Shown here: positions 48,047 through 61,129 of the stretch, in pieces | How the letters are laid out: each line of letters opens with the position of its first letter | Numbering within the stretch: the first letter of the stretch is position 1 | Source: Pseudomonadota bacterium | GTDB taxonomy: Bacteria > Pseudomonadota > Gammaproteobacteria > Nitrosococcales > Methylophagaceae | Reading direction: 5' to 3' | Assembly (NCBI GenBank): GCA_030576275.1 | Contig: JALIBN010000005.1 | Location: forward strand, 1 to 64,000 | Length of the DNA: 64,000 nt | Notes under the pieces: model-generated | Seen by the model: the letters and a program-made list of their open reading frames with translations, nothing else | Told to the model about the DNA's origin: nothing | Databases searched by the model: none | Translations under genes and position numbers: made by a program

Positions 48047-48778
48047 ATGCCATACACTGCCGCTCCAGGTCTATTAAATGATCGTGTTATTCTCATCACT
48101 GGTGCCGGTAGTGGTATTGGTTCCGCCGTCGCTAAAGCTTACTCACGCCACGGCGCCACTATAGTATTACTTGATAAAAAAATTCCCGCTTTAGAGCGCG
48201 TTTATGATGATATCGTTGCCGAAGGTTTATCTACTCCTGCAATTTATCCGTTAGATTTGAAAGGTGCGACTATTTCAGATTATGACGATCTGGCGAGTTC
48301 AATAGATGATAACTTTGGTCGCTTAGATGGTCTGGTTCATTGCGCAGCGTCACTGGGTCAGATAGCCCCTGTACTACATCAAGATCCGCAAGTTTGGCTA
48401 GAGACCTTGCATATCAATCTTGCCGCACCTTATTTATTAACACATGCCTGCCTGGCCTTATTGCATAAACAGGCTCACGCTTCTATTATCTTTACTACCG
48501 ATGTCCATAAAGATAAAGCATATTGGTCTAGTTATGGCGTAGGCAAGGCTGGAATTGAATCACTCAGTAAACAACTTGCTGACGAACTGGAATCAGATGG
48601 TCGAGTACGTGTTAACTGTATCGATCCTGGCACGGTAAAAACGCCACTACATGCCCGCGCTTTTCCCGGTATTAGTCCAACAAACCTACCTGTTCCCGAA
48701 GATGTCGTGTCGACCTATCTATACCTAATGAGCGAAGATAGTTTTAATATAAATGGCGATCTCATCAAAGCACAATAA
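48047..48778 (+). CDS. Short-chain dehydrogenase, YciK-like
   Basis: 243-residue Rossmann-fold oxidoreductase. The cofactor loop is TGAGSGIGSAVAKAYSRHGA, and the active site reads SYGVGKAGIESL, the YxxxK pattern; the expected catalytic Ser is shifted or replaced in IIFTTDVHKDKAYWSSYG. The sequence resembles the YciK group of SDRs, whose substrate is not established. It begins six bases after the lipoprotein gene. Confidence 0.85.
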   Translation: MPYTAAPGLLNDRVILITGAGSGIGSAVAKAYSRHGATIVLLDKKIPALERVYDDIVAEGLSTPAIYPLDLKGATISDYDDLASSIDDNFGRLDGLVHCAASLGQIAPVLHQDPQVWLETLHINLAAPYLLTHACLALLHKQAHASIIFTTDVHKDKAYWSSYGVGKAGIESLSKQLADELESDGRVRVNCIDPGTVKTPLHARAFPGISPTNLPVPEDVVSTYLYLMSEDSFNINGDLIKAQ

Positions 48779-48839
48779 TAATCATCGTCAAATTACTGGC
48801 GAATACGATCAAGCAATTGAAATATATAGATAATTTAAC

Positions 48840-48855
48840 TGGCACGCTTTTAGCA
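48840..48855 (+). promoter_or_regulatory. Sigma54 promoter of the diguanylate cyclase gene
   Basis: TGGCACGCTTTTAGCA matches the -24/-12 consensus TGGCACG-N4-TTGCW at every defined position except one (A for T in the -12 element). The GG and GC pairs have the required spacing, and it lies 41 bases before the ATG. rpoN itself is at 21528. Confidence 0.7.
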
Positions 48856-48896
48856 GTATCTAGTTCAACACGCAAACTAGAACTAGGACGAGCATT

Positions 48897-49886
48897 ATGA
48901 AAAATCAATTTCATGCCGAAACAGCAAAATTATCTTTGGTTGGTAAAGACAGTCATGCCATCAACTTTAGTCAGTCCAAAGATGACAATCAAGATATTGA
49001 ATATATTGCCGCCCGCTTACCCGCGGTCTTACAAACATCCTTAGAATTAGATGATGTTATCGGACTGTTTCACAAAGAAATCATTAAAATACTGCCTTAC
49101 GATAGCTTACATTATCAACATCATGGCGTTCATTGCGACATTAGTACCGCGAATCGAAGTCATCACTCATGCAACTATCGCTTAGAAATGAACAACGTAT
49201 GGCTGGGTGAATTAACGCTTACCCGTCGCACTAAATTTAGCGATACAGATCTGCATTTATTAGAAGTTCTGTTATGTAAATTAATTTACCCCGTTCGAAA
49301 TTGTCTATTATTCCGTCAAGCACAAAATGCTGCCCTAGAAGATAAATTAACCGGGTTAAATAACCGAGGTGCTTTTGATACTTGTCTAAGACGAGAAATC
49401 GACTTAGCTCATCGTCAACACATGCCTATGTCACTTATTGTATTAGATATTGATAACTTCAAAATCATTAATGATACTCATGGCCACAGCAGCGGTGATT
49501 CAGCATTACGATTATTAGCGAAATCAATTACTGAGACAATGCGTGCTAGTGATATAGCCTTCCGCTACGGCGGTGAAGAATTCAGTTTGATTTTAAGTAA
49601 CACTAATAGTAAATCAGCACATTTATTAGCAGAGCGTCTTCGGGTAGCCGCATTTTCACTGATCTGCAGTGATGGTAAGCTTAATTATGGTTTCTCTATT
49701 AGCCTAGGTGTCGCTGAACTGAACCGTGGTGAGCAGGGTGGTAGCCTGTTTGACCGAGCAGACCACGCTTTATATCAAGCTAAGAAATTAGGTAGAAATT
49801 TAACCGTCTGTGCCCCTACCCTTACCAGTAATGATAATATTAATGCTTGTGCTTATACACACCATAAAAAAGGGGCTTTTAAATAA
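48897..49886 (+). CDS. Diguanylate cyclase (GGDEF) with N-terminal GAF-like domain
   Basis: 329-residue protein that should make c-di-GMP. The GGDEF domain (about residues 145-310) is intact: DKLTGLNNRGAF, LDIDNFKIINDTHGHSSGD, and GGEEF at 225-229, with an inhibitory RxxD site (Arg216-Asp219) five residues before. Residues about 35-140 look like a GAF-type sensor (PYDSLHYQHHGVHCD and so on). No membrane helix. A sigma54-type promoter precedes it, linking c-di-GMP output to an enhancer-binding regulator. Confidence 0.92.
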   Translation: MKNQFHAETAKLSLVGKDSHAINFSQSKDDNQDIEYIAARLPAVLQTSLELDDVIGLFHKEIIKILPYDSLHYQHHGVHCDISTANRSHHSCNYRLEMNNVWLGELTLTRRTKFSDTDLHLLEVLLCKLIYPVRNCLLFRQAQNAALEDKLTGLNNRGAFDTCLRREIDLAHRQHMPMSLIVLDIDNFKIINDTHGHSSGDSALRLLAKSITETMRASDIAFRYGGEEFSLILSNTNSKSAHLLAERLRVAAFSLICSDGKLNYGFSISLGVAELNRGEQGGSLFDRADHALYQAKKLGRNLTVCAPTLTSNDNINACAYTHHKKGAFK

Positions 49887-49900
49887 AAGCCCCTTTTTTT
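49866..49900. terminator. Bidirectional terminator between DGC gene and rluB
   Basis: AAAGGGGCTTTT and AAAAGCCCCTTT pair around a short AT loop, with an A-run before and a T-run after. It serves both converging genes. The 5' arm lies inside the last codons of the diguanylate cyclase gene. Confidence 0.9.
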
Positions 49901-49920
49901 AAACAATTTTTACGATTTAT

Positions 49921-50826
49921 TTATCGTCCACGTACCCGAGGCTCACGTTTAGATTTTACATCTGAAGTGCTTGTTTTTTGACGTGAAGGTTTTGCTCCAA
50001 CTTTTGATGGCTTTGATGCCATATTTTTTAGCGGTCGTAAGGTCTTCTCGCGTTGCGCACGTCCCGCTATTTTGGGTGTTGCCAACGTTTGTAATGAATC
50101 AACTGAGTCATACAATGCTTCAACGTCACCAGGCAAAGCCATCATCCAACGTCCCATTTTCAGTTGTTTTGGAATGATAATTGGCCCATAGCGTACACGC
50201 ATCAGACGACTAACTTGTACACCTTGGCTTTCCCATAAACGGCGAACTTCACGATTACGTCCTTCTTGAATAACCACGTGGTACCAATGATTTGCACCTT
50301 CACCACCACCATCTTGGATGTCGGCAAATTTTGCTTTACCATCTTCTAGTTCAACGCCATCACGAAGATTTTGCATTATCTCGGTAGTTACCTCGCCCAA
50401 GACACGCACTGCATATTCACGATCCATTTCATTTGAAGGATGCATCAACTTATTAGCCAAATCACCATCCGTTGTTAACAATATTAAACCACTAGTATTA
50501 ATATCTAAACGACCCACACTCACCCAACGACCTTCTTCTGGTGCAGGTAATGATTGGAAAATAGTACGACGACCTTCTGGATCTTTACGCGTACAGACTT
50601 CGCCCACCGGTTTGTTATAAAGAATAACTTGTTGTGGTTGCTGCCATAAGCGTTTTGGTGACAAAGGTTTGCCATCCATACGCAGTGTATCGCCAACATT
50701 AGCTTGATCACCAAGGCTAGCCACTTCACCATTTAGCTGGACTTTACCTTCTTTAATCCACGTCTCAATTTGACGACGCGATCCGTAACCCGCTCGTGCT
50801 AATATTTTTTGAATTCTTTCTGCCAT
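49921..50826 (-). CDS. rluB: 23S rRNA pseudouridine synthase RluB
   Basis: 301-residue enzyme for pseudouridine 2605 of 23S rRNA. An S4-type RNA-binding domain (ERIQKILARAGYGSRRQIETWIKEGKVQLNG) precedes the catalytic domain with VGRLDINTSGLILLTTDGDLANKLMHPS, which contains the catalytic Asp. A basic, low-complexity tail of about 55 residues follows, as is common in RluB. The similar enzymes RluE and RluF lack this domain pattern or tail. Confidence 0.93.
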   Translation of the reverse strand: MAERIQKILARAGYGSRRQIETWIKEGKVQLNGEVASLGDQANVGDTLRMDGKPLSPKRLWQQPQQVILYNKPVGEVCTRKDPEGRRTIFQSLPAPEEGRWVSVGRLDINTSGLILLTTDGDLANKLMHPSNEMDREYAVRVLGEVTTEIMQNLRDGVELEDGKAKFADIQDGGGEGANHWYHVVIQEGRNREVRRLWESQGVQVSRLMRVRYGPIIIPKQLKMGRWMMALPGDVEALYDSVDSLQTLATPKIAGRAQREKTLRPLKNMASKPSKVGAKPSRQKTSTSDVKSKREPRVRGR

Positions 50827-50868
50827 TTGTATTGTCTCCCGACATGTTTGAGATTTGAAATAAACCTC

Positions 50869-52086
50869 TTATTTATAATTTAAGCCCATTGCGGAGCGAA
50901 CTTCTTCTAAGGTATCGCGTGCAACTTCACGTGCCGCTTCATTACCATCTTGAATAATACGACGTACATCTTCAGGATGCTGACTCAACTCAACGGCCCG
51001 TTGACGGATAGGCGTTAATTCTGCCGATATGGCATCAATTAATGGCCCTTTACAATCTAAGCAACCTATTGCTGCTGTGCGACAGCCTTCCTGTACCCAT
51101 TGTTTCTGATCTTCTGTTGCATAGACTTCGTGCAGTTGCCATACAGGGCAAAGCTCAGGGTTACCAGGATCGGTTCGACGAACACGATTGGGATCTGTGG
51201 GCATTTTTTTTACTTTCTCAGCCAAGGTATCATCCGGCTCGCGTAAAGCAATTGTGTTGCCGTAAGATTTAGACATCTTCTGGCCATCAAGGCCCGGCAT
51301 TTTTGACGCTGGCGTTAATAATGCTTTAGGTTCAGGCAAGATAACCTTACCGCCGCCTTCAAGAAATCCAAATAATCGCTCAGTGTCACCTAAAGCTAAA
51401 TTCTGCTGACTTTTTAATAAAGCGCGAGCAGTTTCTAATGCTTCTGTATCACCTTGTTCTTGATACGCTTTACGCAAATTATTATACAGCTTAGCGTTTT
51501 TCTTACCCATTTTCATAATGGCCGCTTCAGCTTTTTGTTCAAAGTCTTTTTCACGGCCATAAATATGATTAAAACGACGCGCGACTTCACGTGTTAATTC
51601 AACATGCACCACTTGATCTTCACCGACAGGTACTTGACCAGCACGATAAATTAAAATGTCAGCGCTTTGTAACAATGGGTAACCCAAAAAGCCATAAGTC
51701 GATAAGTCTTTTTCTTTAAGTTTTTCTTGCTGATCTTTATAGGTAGGAACACGTTCTAACCATGACAGCGGCGTCATCATCGACAACAACAAATGTAATT
51801 CAGCATGTTCTGGAACTTGCGATTGCAAAAATAACGACACGGCAGAAGGTTCTATACCTGCGGCAATCCAGTCGATGACCATTTCCCAAACGCTTTCTTC
51901 AATGCCTTGCGTGTCTTCATAATGCGTAGTCAGGGCATGCCAATCAGCCACAAAGAAGAAACAATCAAATTCATGCTGAAGCTTAATCCAATTTTTTAAC
52001 ACGCCATGATAATGCCCCAGATGAAGCTGTCCTGTTGGACGCATACCTGAAACGATACGACGGGATTGTAATGCTACGGTATCCAA
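50869..52086 (-). CDS. trpS: Tryptophanyl-tRNA synthetase
   Basis: 405-residue class I synthetase. The HIGH-equivalent reads PTGQLHLGHYHG and the KMSKS motif is exact in GLDGQKMSKSYGN. The frame is open upstream to 52194, but a TTG at 52086 has an ideal GGAG six bases upstream and gives MDTVALQSRRIVSGMRPTG, the expected N-terminus, so I start there. An insertion between the two motifs is normal for this subclass. The M50 protease gene lies immediately upstream on the same strand. Confidence 0.94.
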   Translation of the reverse strand: MDTVALQSRRIVSGMRPTGQLHLGHYHGVLKNWIKLQHEFDCFFFVADWHALTTHYEDTQGIEESVWEMVIDWIAAGIEPSAVSLFLQSQVPEHAELHLLLSMMTPLSWLERVPTYKDQQEKLKEKDLSTYGFLGYPLLQSADILIYRAGQVPVGEDQVVHVELTREVARRFNHIYGREKDFEQKAEAAIMKMGKKNAKLYNNLRKAYQEQGDTEALETARALLKSQQNLALGDTERLFGFLEGGGKVILPEPKALLTPASKMPGLDGQKMSKSYGNTIALREPDDTLAEKVKKMPTDPNRVRRTDPGNPELCPVWQLHEVYATEDQKQWVQEGCRTAAIGCLDCKGPLIDAISAELTPIRQRAVELSQHPEDVRRIIQDGNEAAREVARDTLEEVRSAMGLNYK

Positions 52087-52129
52087 TGTGTTCTCCTGAT
52101 TCCTGCTTCTTGTTGAGCAAGATGTAGTG

Positions 52130-54375
<2,246 letters not shown>

Positions 54376-54376
54376 A

Positions 54377-54751
54377 TTAAAGCTGTCTTCCCATTACCAA
54401 TCCCAACCACGTTGCAACTAAACATAAAGTGACGCTTAACACTACATTTAAGGCTGCTCGGCTTAGCTCTCCCGACTCCACTAGCATCAAGGTTTCAATC
54501 GAGAAAGTAGAAAACGTTGTGAACGCACCAAGAAAACCAATGATGATCGCACTTCGCCACTCAGCTGATACCAGCCCACGCTCAACAAACAATACAAATA
54601 AAATCCCCATAAACAAAGAGCCCACCACATTGACTGCTAAGGTCCCATAAGGAAAATCTCGCCCTAATAAGCGATAAACATAAGATGACATGCCAAAACG
54701 TAATACCGCGCCTAAAGCACCACCGCCAGCAATAGTTAATAACTGTAGCAC
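54377..54751 (-). CDS. crcB: Fluoride ion channel CrcB/Fluc
   Basis: 124-residue dual-topology fluoride channel with four helices. GGALGAVLRFG at the N-terminus, FPYGTLAVNVVGSLFMG with the conserved Asn, and GFLGAFTTFSTFSIET with the Phe-box are family hallmarks. It protects against environmental fluoride. No fluoride riboswitch motif is visible in the short upstream region. Confidence 0.95.
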   Translation of the reverse strand: MLQLLTIAGGGALGAVLRFGMSSYVYRLLGRDFPYGTLAVNVVGSLFMGILFVLFVERGLVSAEWRSAIIIGFLGAFTTFSTFSIETLMLVESGELSRAALNVVLSVTLCLVATWLGLVMGRQL

Positions 54752-54953
54752 GAACTTTTCTCAATAAAATCAAAGCGCATAGTTTACCTTATTACATACC
54801 AGTACTAATAACTGATTGTATCGTTAACTAACAATTATCAGCATTTCAAATACTTTAACTAATTAAAAACCTTTGAGTTTATAATGAAATTATAAGTTTT
54901 TTGATAGATTATCATCTAATTATTAAATCAACGTCTTAACTATGGAGAGAATC

Positions 54954-55643
54954 ATGAGACACGCTGAAAAACATAAAACCCAACATCTCGGCTGGCTGCG
55001 AGCGGCCGTACTTGGTGCTAATGATGGAATAGTTTCCACAGCCAGTCTTGTCTTAGGCGTTCTAGCTGCTGGAGCAACATCAAATAACATATTAATTGCA
55101 GGCATTGCAGGCCTAGTTGCGGGTGCTATGTCGATGGCGGCAGGCGAATACGTATCAGTTAGTACGCAGTCAGATACCGAAAAGGCCGATTTAGAAAGGG
55201 AACGTCAGGAGTTAATGACACAACCACTACACGAACATGCTGAATTGGCTGCAATTTATATTGGACGTGGGCTTGACGCGCAAATAGCATCTGAAGTCGC
55301 AACACAATTAATGGCTCATGACGCATTGGGCAGTCATGCTCGAGATGAATTAGGTATTTCCAAAATATCAACAGCTCGACCTATTCAAGCAGCACTTGCC
55401 TCTGCAGCCACTTTTTCTGTTGGTGCTTTCATGCCTCTGCTGATGGTACTTTTAGTGCCTCCCTCTGCTCTAATGTGGACAATAATGCTTAGCTCATTAA
55501 TTTTTCTCGCACTATTAGGGTCTTTATCTGCCTATGCTGGAGGTGCTTCGATATTGATTGCTACAGCTCGCGTAACCTTTTGGGGCGCCTTAGCGATGGC
55601 GCTAACGACAGCTGTCGGCTCATTATTTGGTGTCGCTACCTAA
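54954..55643 (+). CDS. VIT1/CCC1 family transporter
   Basis: 229-residue membrane protein of the VIT/CCC1 family (Fe2+/Mn2+ transporters). The conserved RAAVLGANDGIVSTASLVLGV in helix 1 and AGAMSMAAGEYVSVSTQSDTE in helix 2 carry metal-pathway residues. A cytoplasmic acidic helical domain (about residues 65-130) is followed by three helices. The ATG at 54954 is preceded by GGAGAG; an ATG at 54942 would add four residues. Metal specificity is inferred from the family. Confidence 0.9.
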   Translation: MRHAEKHKTQHLGWLRAAVLGANDGIVSTASLVLGVLAAGATSNNILIAGIAGLVAGAMSMAAGEYVSVSTQSDTEKADLERERQELMTQPLHEHAELAAIYIGRGLDAQIASEVATQLMAHDALGSHARDELGISKISTARPIQAALASAATFSVGAFMPLLMVLLVPPSALMWTIMLSSLIFLALLGSLSAYAGGASILIATARVTFWGALAMALTTAVGSLFGVAT

Positions 55644-55728
55644 CCATCAGTTATCTTGTGTAGTTATGCTCCTTTGTATGGCATAAACACTCATAATACA
55701 AAAGCATTCGGCTCGATCAAAAAGTTAG

Positions 55729-56802
55729 CTATCTATCTTGATTAGTTGCGAGCTCGCCACTTGCATAACGTTCCACCATTTTACCGAGTGGAATGGTTTT
55801 AATTTTACTGGCATGCCCCGAACTACCAAAAGCGTCATAACGTGCTTCACATATCATCCGCATAGCTTGCAATGCTACTTTATAAAATTTACGCGGGTCA
55901 AATATACTGGCATTTTTTTCTTCAGCTAAAAACTGTCTAATTGCTCCCGTTGACGCCATGCGTAAGTCAGTATCAATATTGACTTTACGAACACCATATT
56001 TAATTCCTGTAACGATTTCATCTACTGGCACACCATACGTTTGACCAATATCACCGCCATAGCTATTAATTATTTTTAACCAATCTTGCGGTACCGAACT
56101 CGAGCCATGCATGACAAAATGGGTATTCGGTAACCTTTTTTGCAATATTTTTAAACGACTAATAGCAAGTACGTCACCTGTTGGTGGCTTGGTAAACTTA
56201 TAAGCACCATGACTGGTGCCAATAGCGACCGCTAACGCATCCACCTGTGTGGCTTTTACAAAAGCGACAGCTTCATCAGGGTCAGTTAATAACTGGCTGT
56301 GCTTAAGTTGTTCAGCGGCACCATGTCCATCTTCTTCTCCCATCATGCCCGTTTCCAATGAGCCCAGGCAACCCAGTTCACCTTCAACTGATACCCCACA
56401 GGCATGCGCCATATCAACGACATTTTTCGTTACAGCAACATTATAGTCAAATGATGATGGGGTTTTCATGTCCTCTAGCAAAGAACCATCCATCATCACC
56501 GAGCTAAAACCCGACTGAATCGATCTCGCACAAACATGAGGTGCGGCGCCATGGTCTTGATGCATCACGACTGGAATATGAGGGTATTCTTCTATAGCGG
56601 CTAAAATCAAATGTCGTAGAAAAGGTTCGCCAGCGTATTTGCGAGCACCTGCTGAACCTTGCATTATGACTGGGCTATCGGCTGCATTGGCAGCCTGCAT
56701 AATAGCCTTGACTTGTTCCATATTGTTGACATTAAATGCAGGAATAGCAAAACTATGTTCTGCCGCATAATCGAGTAATTGACGCATTGAAATTAGAGCC
56801 AT
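55729..56802 (-). CDS. fba: Fructose-bisphosphate aldolase, class II, Calvin-cycle subtype
   Basis: 357-residue zinc aldolase interconverting fructose 1,6-bisphosphate with triose phosphates. The first metal-site histidine is in [11 protein letters not shown], and GTSHGAYKF and [10 protein letters not shown] follow. The N-terminus [27 protein letters not shown] and the length fit the CbbA-like subtype, which can also use sedoheptulose bisphosphate. It is the last gene of the leftward tkt-gap-pgk-pyk-fba block. Confidence 0.95.
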   Translation of the reverse strand: MALISMRQLLDYAAEHSFAIPAFNVNNMEQVKAIMQAANAADSPVIMQGSAGARKYAGEPFLRHLILAAIEEYPHIPVVMHQDHGAAPHVCARSIQSGFSSVMMDGSLLEDMKTPSSFDYNVAVTKNVVDMAHACGVSVEGELGCLGSLETGMMGEEDGHGAAEQLKHSQLLTDPDEAVAFVKATQVDALAVAIGTSHGAYKFTKPPTGDVLAISRLKILQKRLPNTHFVMHGSSSVPQDWLKIINSYGGDIGQTYGVPVDEIVTGIKYGVRKVNIDTDLRMASTGAIRQFLAEEKNASIFDPRKFYKVALQAMRMICEARYDAFGSSGHASKIKTIPLGKMVERYASGELATNQDR

Positions 56803-56842
56803 ATTTCGCTACTCCATGATTTTGATGATTTAATTGGCTAAT

Positions 56843-58309
56843 TTATTCACAGCTTTGTATTGTACCCTGTGGCTTAACCATCTCGCCAACGCAAACTAAT
56901 TTAAGCGCGTTAGTGCTGCCTTGCACTTCAAGATCACCCTTTGTGATGATGACAATATCTCCATCGCTGACTACACCGCTACGCTGCAATTCCTGAATAG
57001 CCTCTAAATTTAACGTTGCATGATCAGCGTGATCCACATTAAAACTCACTGGATAAACGCCTCGGTACAAGGTTACTTTCCCCAGTGTTTCGACATGTGG
57101 TGTCAATGCAAAAATAGGAATGCCCGAGCTAATTCGAGACATCAATAATGGCGTTGTTCCTGTTTCTGTTAATGCGGCAATTGCCTTCACATCAAGGTGA
57201 TTGGCCATATACATGGCCGCCATGGCAATCGCTTCATCCATCTCTTCAAACTGCGAATCCATTCGATGGTGTGAAACGCGAATTTCTCGTTGTTGCTCGG
57301 CTTGCAGACAAATACGATCAACCGCTTCAACAACCTTAACAGGATAACGACCCACAGCCGTCTCGCCTGACAACATCACGGCATCAGTGCCATCTAATAC
57401 GGCATTAGCAATATCAAATACTTCCGCTCGGGTCGGGATTGCATTAGTGATCATCGACTCCATCATTTGTGTTGCTGTAATAACAACGCGATTTAACTGT
57501 CTAGCACGTTGAATAATTTTTTTCTGGATGGGTGGTAATGCTGCATCACCAATCTCAACACCCAAATCACCGCGTGCTACCATGACAGCATCTGAGGCTT
57601 CAATAATCTCATCAAGTACATCTAATGCTTCAGCACGCTCTATTTTTGCAATAATGCCGCCATGGCCTCCCGCATCTCGCAATAGTTTACGAGCATAGTG
57701 AATATCTTCCGCTGAACGTGGAAATGAAATGGCAATATAATCAGCCTGCATCTTAGCCGCGGTAATAATATCGGCTTTGTCTTTATCCGTTAATGCCTCA
57801 GCTGATAATCCACCGCCTTGGCGGTTGATGCCTTTATTATTTGATAGCTCGCCTCCGATAATAACCCGACAAATTACCCTTTGACCTTCTACCTGCTCAA
57901 CCCAAAATACTATTCGTCCATCATCAAGCAATAAGGTATCGCCACGTTTAACATCCTGCGGTAATTGTTTGTAATCAATACCGACTTGTTCGTTATCCCC
58001 AGCATCAGAATCAAGCTCTGCATCCAAAATGAATTTAGCTTGCTCTTCTAGATATACTTTTCCCGCTTTGAATCGGGCGATACGAATCTTTGGGCCTTGC
58101 ATATCTGCTAAGACGCCTACTTGACGACCATAAGCTCGTGCACGACTACGTACGGTTTCTGCAAGCGCTAAATGCTCACTTGCTTCACCATGAGAGAAAT
58201 TGAGCCTAACAACATCTACGCCGGCCTCAATTAAGGCATCAAGTACTTCTCGCTTATTACTTGCAGGCCCTAAGGTTGCAACTATTTTTGTTCTTCTTTT
58301 AACTGCCAA
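56843..58309 (-). CDS. pyk: Pyruvate kinase
   Basis: 488-residue glycolytic enzyme making pyruvate and ATP. Signatures are RTKIVATLGPASNKRE, VRLNFSHGEASEHL, the catalytic IIAKIERAEALDVLDEIIEASDAVMVARGDLGVEI, and ITATQMMESMITN. A C-terminal allosteric domain is present. It starts 14 bases after pgk and precedes fba. Pairing of pyk with pgk and fba suggests co-regulated lower glycolysis. Confidence 0.96.
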   Translation of the reverse strand: MAVKRRTKIVATLGPASNKREVLDALIEAGVDVVRLNFSHGEASEHLALAETVRSRARAYGRQVGVLADMQGPKIRIARFKAGKVYLEEQAKFILDAELDSDAGDNEQVGIDYKQLPQDVKRGDTLLLDDGRIVFWVEQVEGQRVICRVIIGGELSNNKGINRQGGGLSAEALTDKDKADIITAAKMQADYIAISFPRSAEDIHYARKLLRDAGGHGGIIAKIERAEALDVLDEIIEASDAVMVARGDLGVEIGDAALPPIQKKIIQRARQLNRVVITATQMMESMITNAIPTRAEVFDIANAVLDGTDAVMLSGETAVGRYPVKVVEAVDRICLQAEQQREIRVSHHRMDSQFEEMDEAIAMAAMYMANHLDVKAIAALTETGTTPLLMSRISSGIPIFALTPHVETLGKVTLYRGVYPVSFNVDHADHATLNLEAIQELQRSGVVSDGDIVIITKGDLEVQGSTNALKLVCVGEMVKPQGTIQSCE

Positions 58310-58323
58310 GGGTACCAGCTCCG

Positions 58324-59508
58324 TTATGATTTAGCGCGTTGCTCCAATATCTCTACAGCAGGTAGTACTTTGCCTTCTAGAAATTCAAGAAAAGCGCCTC
58401 CTCCCGTCGAAATATAAGAAACATCAGCGCTGATATTATATTTTGCGACAGCAGCCAATGTATCGCCACCACCAGCAATAGAAAACGCGTTAGATTCAGC
58501 TATCGCCATAGCGATTTCTTTTGTTCCTTCACCAAATTGATTAAATTCGAATACGCCTACTGGGCCATTCCACACAATGGTACCGGCATTTTTAATTATT
58601 TCTGATAACTCGTGGGCTGATTTTGGTCCAATATCAAAAATCATATCGTCATCTTCAACATTGGTTGCCAATTTAATAGTAGCCAGTGCCGTTTCTGAAA
58701 ATGCCTTACCGCATACAACGTCTACTGGTACTGGAATTGAACCTCCTCGGGCGATGGCATCCGCAGTGAGTTTTTTACAAGTATCGATTAAGTCAGGCTC
58801 ATATAATGATTGACCCACATTATTTCCAGCTGCCGCAATGAAAGTATTTGCAATACCACCACCTACAATCAGCTGATCAACAATTTTTGATAATGATTTC
58901 AGCACCGTTAATTTAGTTGATACTTTTGAACCACCAACAATCGCCACCATCGGTCTAGCAGGATTATCTAATGCTTTGCCTAATGCTTCTAATTCGCCAG
59001 ATAACAAAGGCCCGGCACAAGCAATTGGGGCATATTTTGCGATACCGTGAGTCGAAGCCTGAGCACGATGTGCTGTCCCAAAGGCATCATTCACGTAGAT
59101 GTCACACATTTGAGCCATACGTTGAGACAAAGCATCATCATCAGCATTTTCACCAATATTGAAGCGTACATTTTCACAAAGGACAACTTCGCCATTTTCT
59201 ACTGGAATAAAATCCTGTTCCAGCCAATTCTGTTCTAAACGTACTGGTTGACCTAATAATGCCGTCAAATAATTAGCAACCGGGGCCATTGAGTATTTGT
59301 GCTCATACTCACCCTCAGTTGGTCTTCCAAGGTGCGACATTATCATCACCTTTGCACCAGCAGCTATCGCAATTTTAATTGTAGGTAATGAAGCATGAAT
59401 ACGTGTGCCATCAGCGACAACGCCGGCCTTTAAAGGGACATTTAAATCTTGACGAATTAATACTCTTTTACCAGCCAACTCTAGGTCAGACATTTTAATC
59501 ACGGACAT
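58324..59508 (-). CDS. pgk: Phosphoglycerate kinase
   Basis: Converts 1,3-bisphosphoglycerate to 3-phosphoglycerate with ATP formation. The 394-residue product begins [26 protein letters not shown], with [33 protein letters not shown] and the terminal [14 protein letters not shown]. The frame is open to 59574, but the ATG at 59508 has AGAGAGGA in front. It begins about 65 bases after the hairpin that follows gap. Confidence 0.96.
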   Translation of the reverse strand: MSVIKMSDLELAGKRVLIRQDLNVPLKAGVVADGTRIHASLPTIKIAIAAGAKVMIMSHLGRPTEGEYEHKYSMAPVANYLTALLGQPVRLEQNWLEQDFIPVENGEVVLCENVRFNIGENADDDALSQRMAQMCDIYVNDAFGTAHRAQASTHGIAKYAPIACAGPLLSGELEALGKALDNPARPMVAIVGGSKVSTKLTVLKSLSKIVDQLIVGGGIANTFIAAAGNNVGQSLYEPDLIDTCKKLTADAIARGGSIPVPVDVVCGKAFSETALATIKLATNVEDDDMIFDIGPKSAHELSEIIKNAGTIVWNGPVGVFEFNQFGEGTKEIAMAIAESNAFSIAGGGDTLAAVAKYNISADVSYISTGGGAFLEFLEGKVLPAVEILEQRAKS

Positions 59509-59572
59509 ATACTTTATTCCTCTCTCTGAATTTTTATTATTATGCTCACCGTTAACTATAAGCTCATAAAAC

Positions 59573-59608
59573 AAAAAAAGCTCCTATGCTTACGCTGTAG
59601 GAGCTTTT
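59573..59608 (-). terminator. Hairpin terminator or attenuator between gap and pgk
   Basis: On the minus strand AGCTCCTA pairs with TAGGAGCT around an inner GCGTAAGC hairpin, followed by seven T. It should end or reduce transcription after gap. If there is no promoter between it and pgk, it sets the ratio of gap to pgk-pyk-fba expression. Confidence 0.82.
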
Positions 59609-59656
59609 AAATTTATGCATATTGCTACTCTAGTCAGCAAAGTAACAATACCTTGC

Positions 59657-61056
<1,400 letters not shown>

Positions 61057-61090
61057 TAATGGCGGGTGTGCTTACGCCCATCCGCCATTA
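61057..61090 (-). terminator. Terminator downstream of tkt
   Basis: TAATGGCGG and CCGCCATTA form a perfect 9-bp stem, extended by further pairs around a small loop. On the minus strand a T/A-rich stretch follows. Together with the inverted repeat at 61099-61129 it closes the tkt transcript. Confidence 0.75.
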
Positions 61091-61098
61091 GGTTTAAT

Positions 61099-61129
61099 CT
61101 ATAAAAGTCTTTTTAAAATACTTTTATAG
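61099..61129 (-). repeat. 10-bp inverted repeat at the tkt stop codon
   Basis: CTATAAAAGT (61099-61108) and ACTTTTATAG (61120-61129) are exact reverse complements. The repeat includes the tkt stop codon. It may be a 3'-end stabiliser ahead of the GC-rich terminator; no protein role is implied. Confidence 0.6.
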
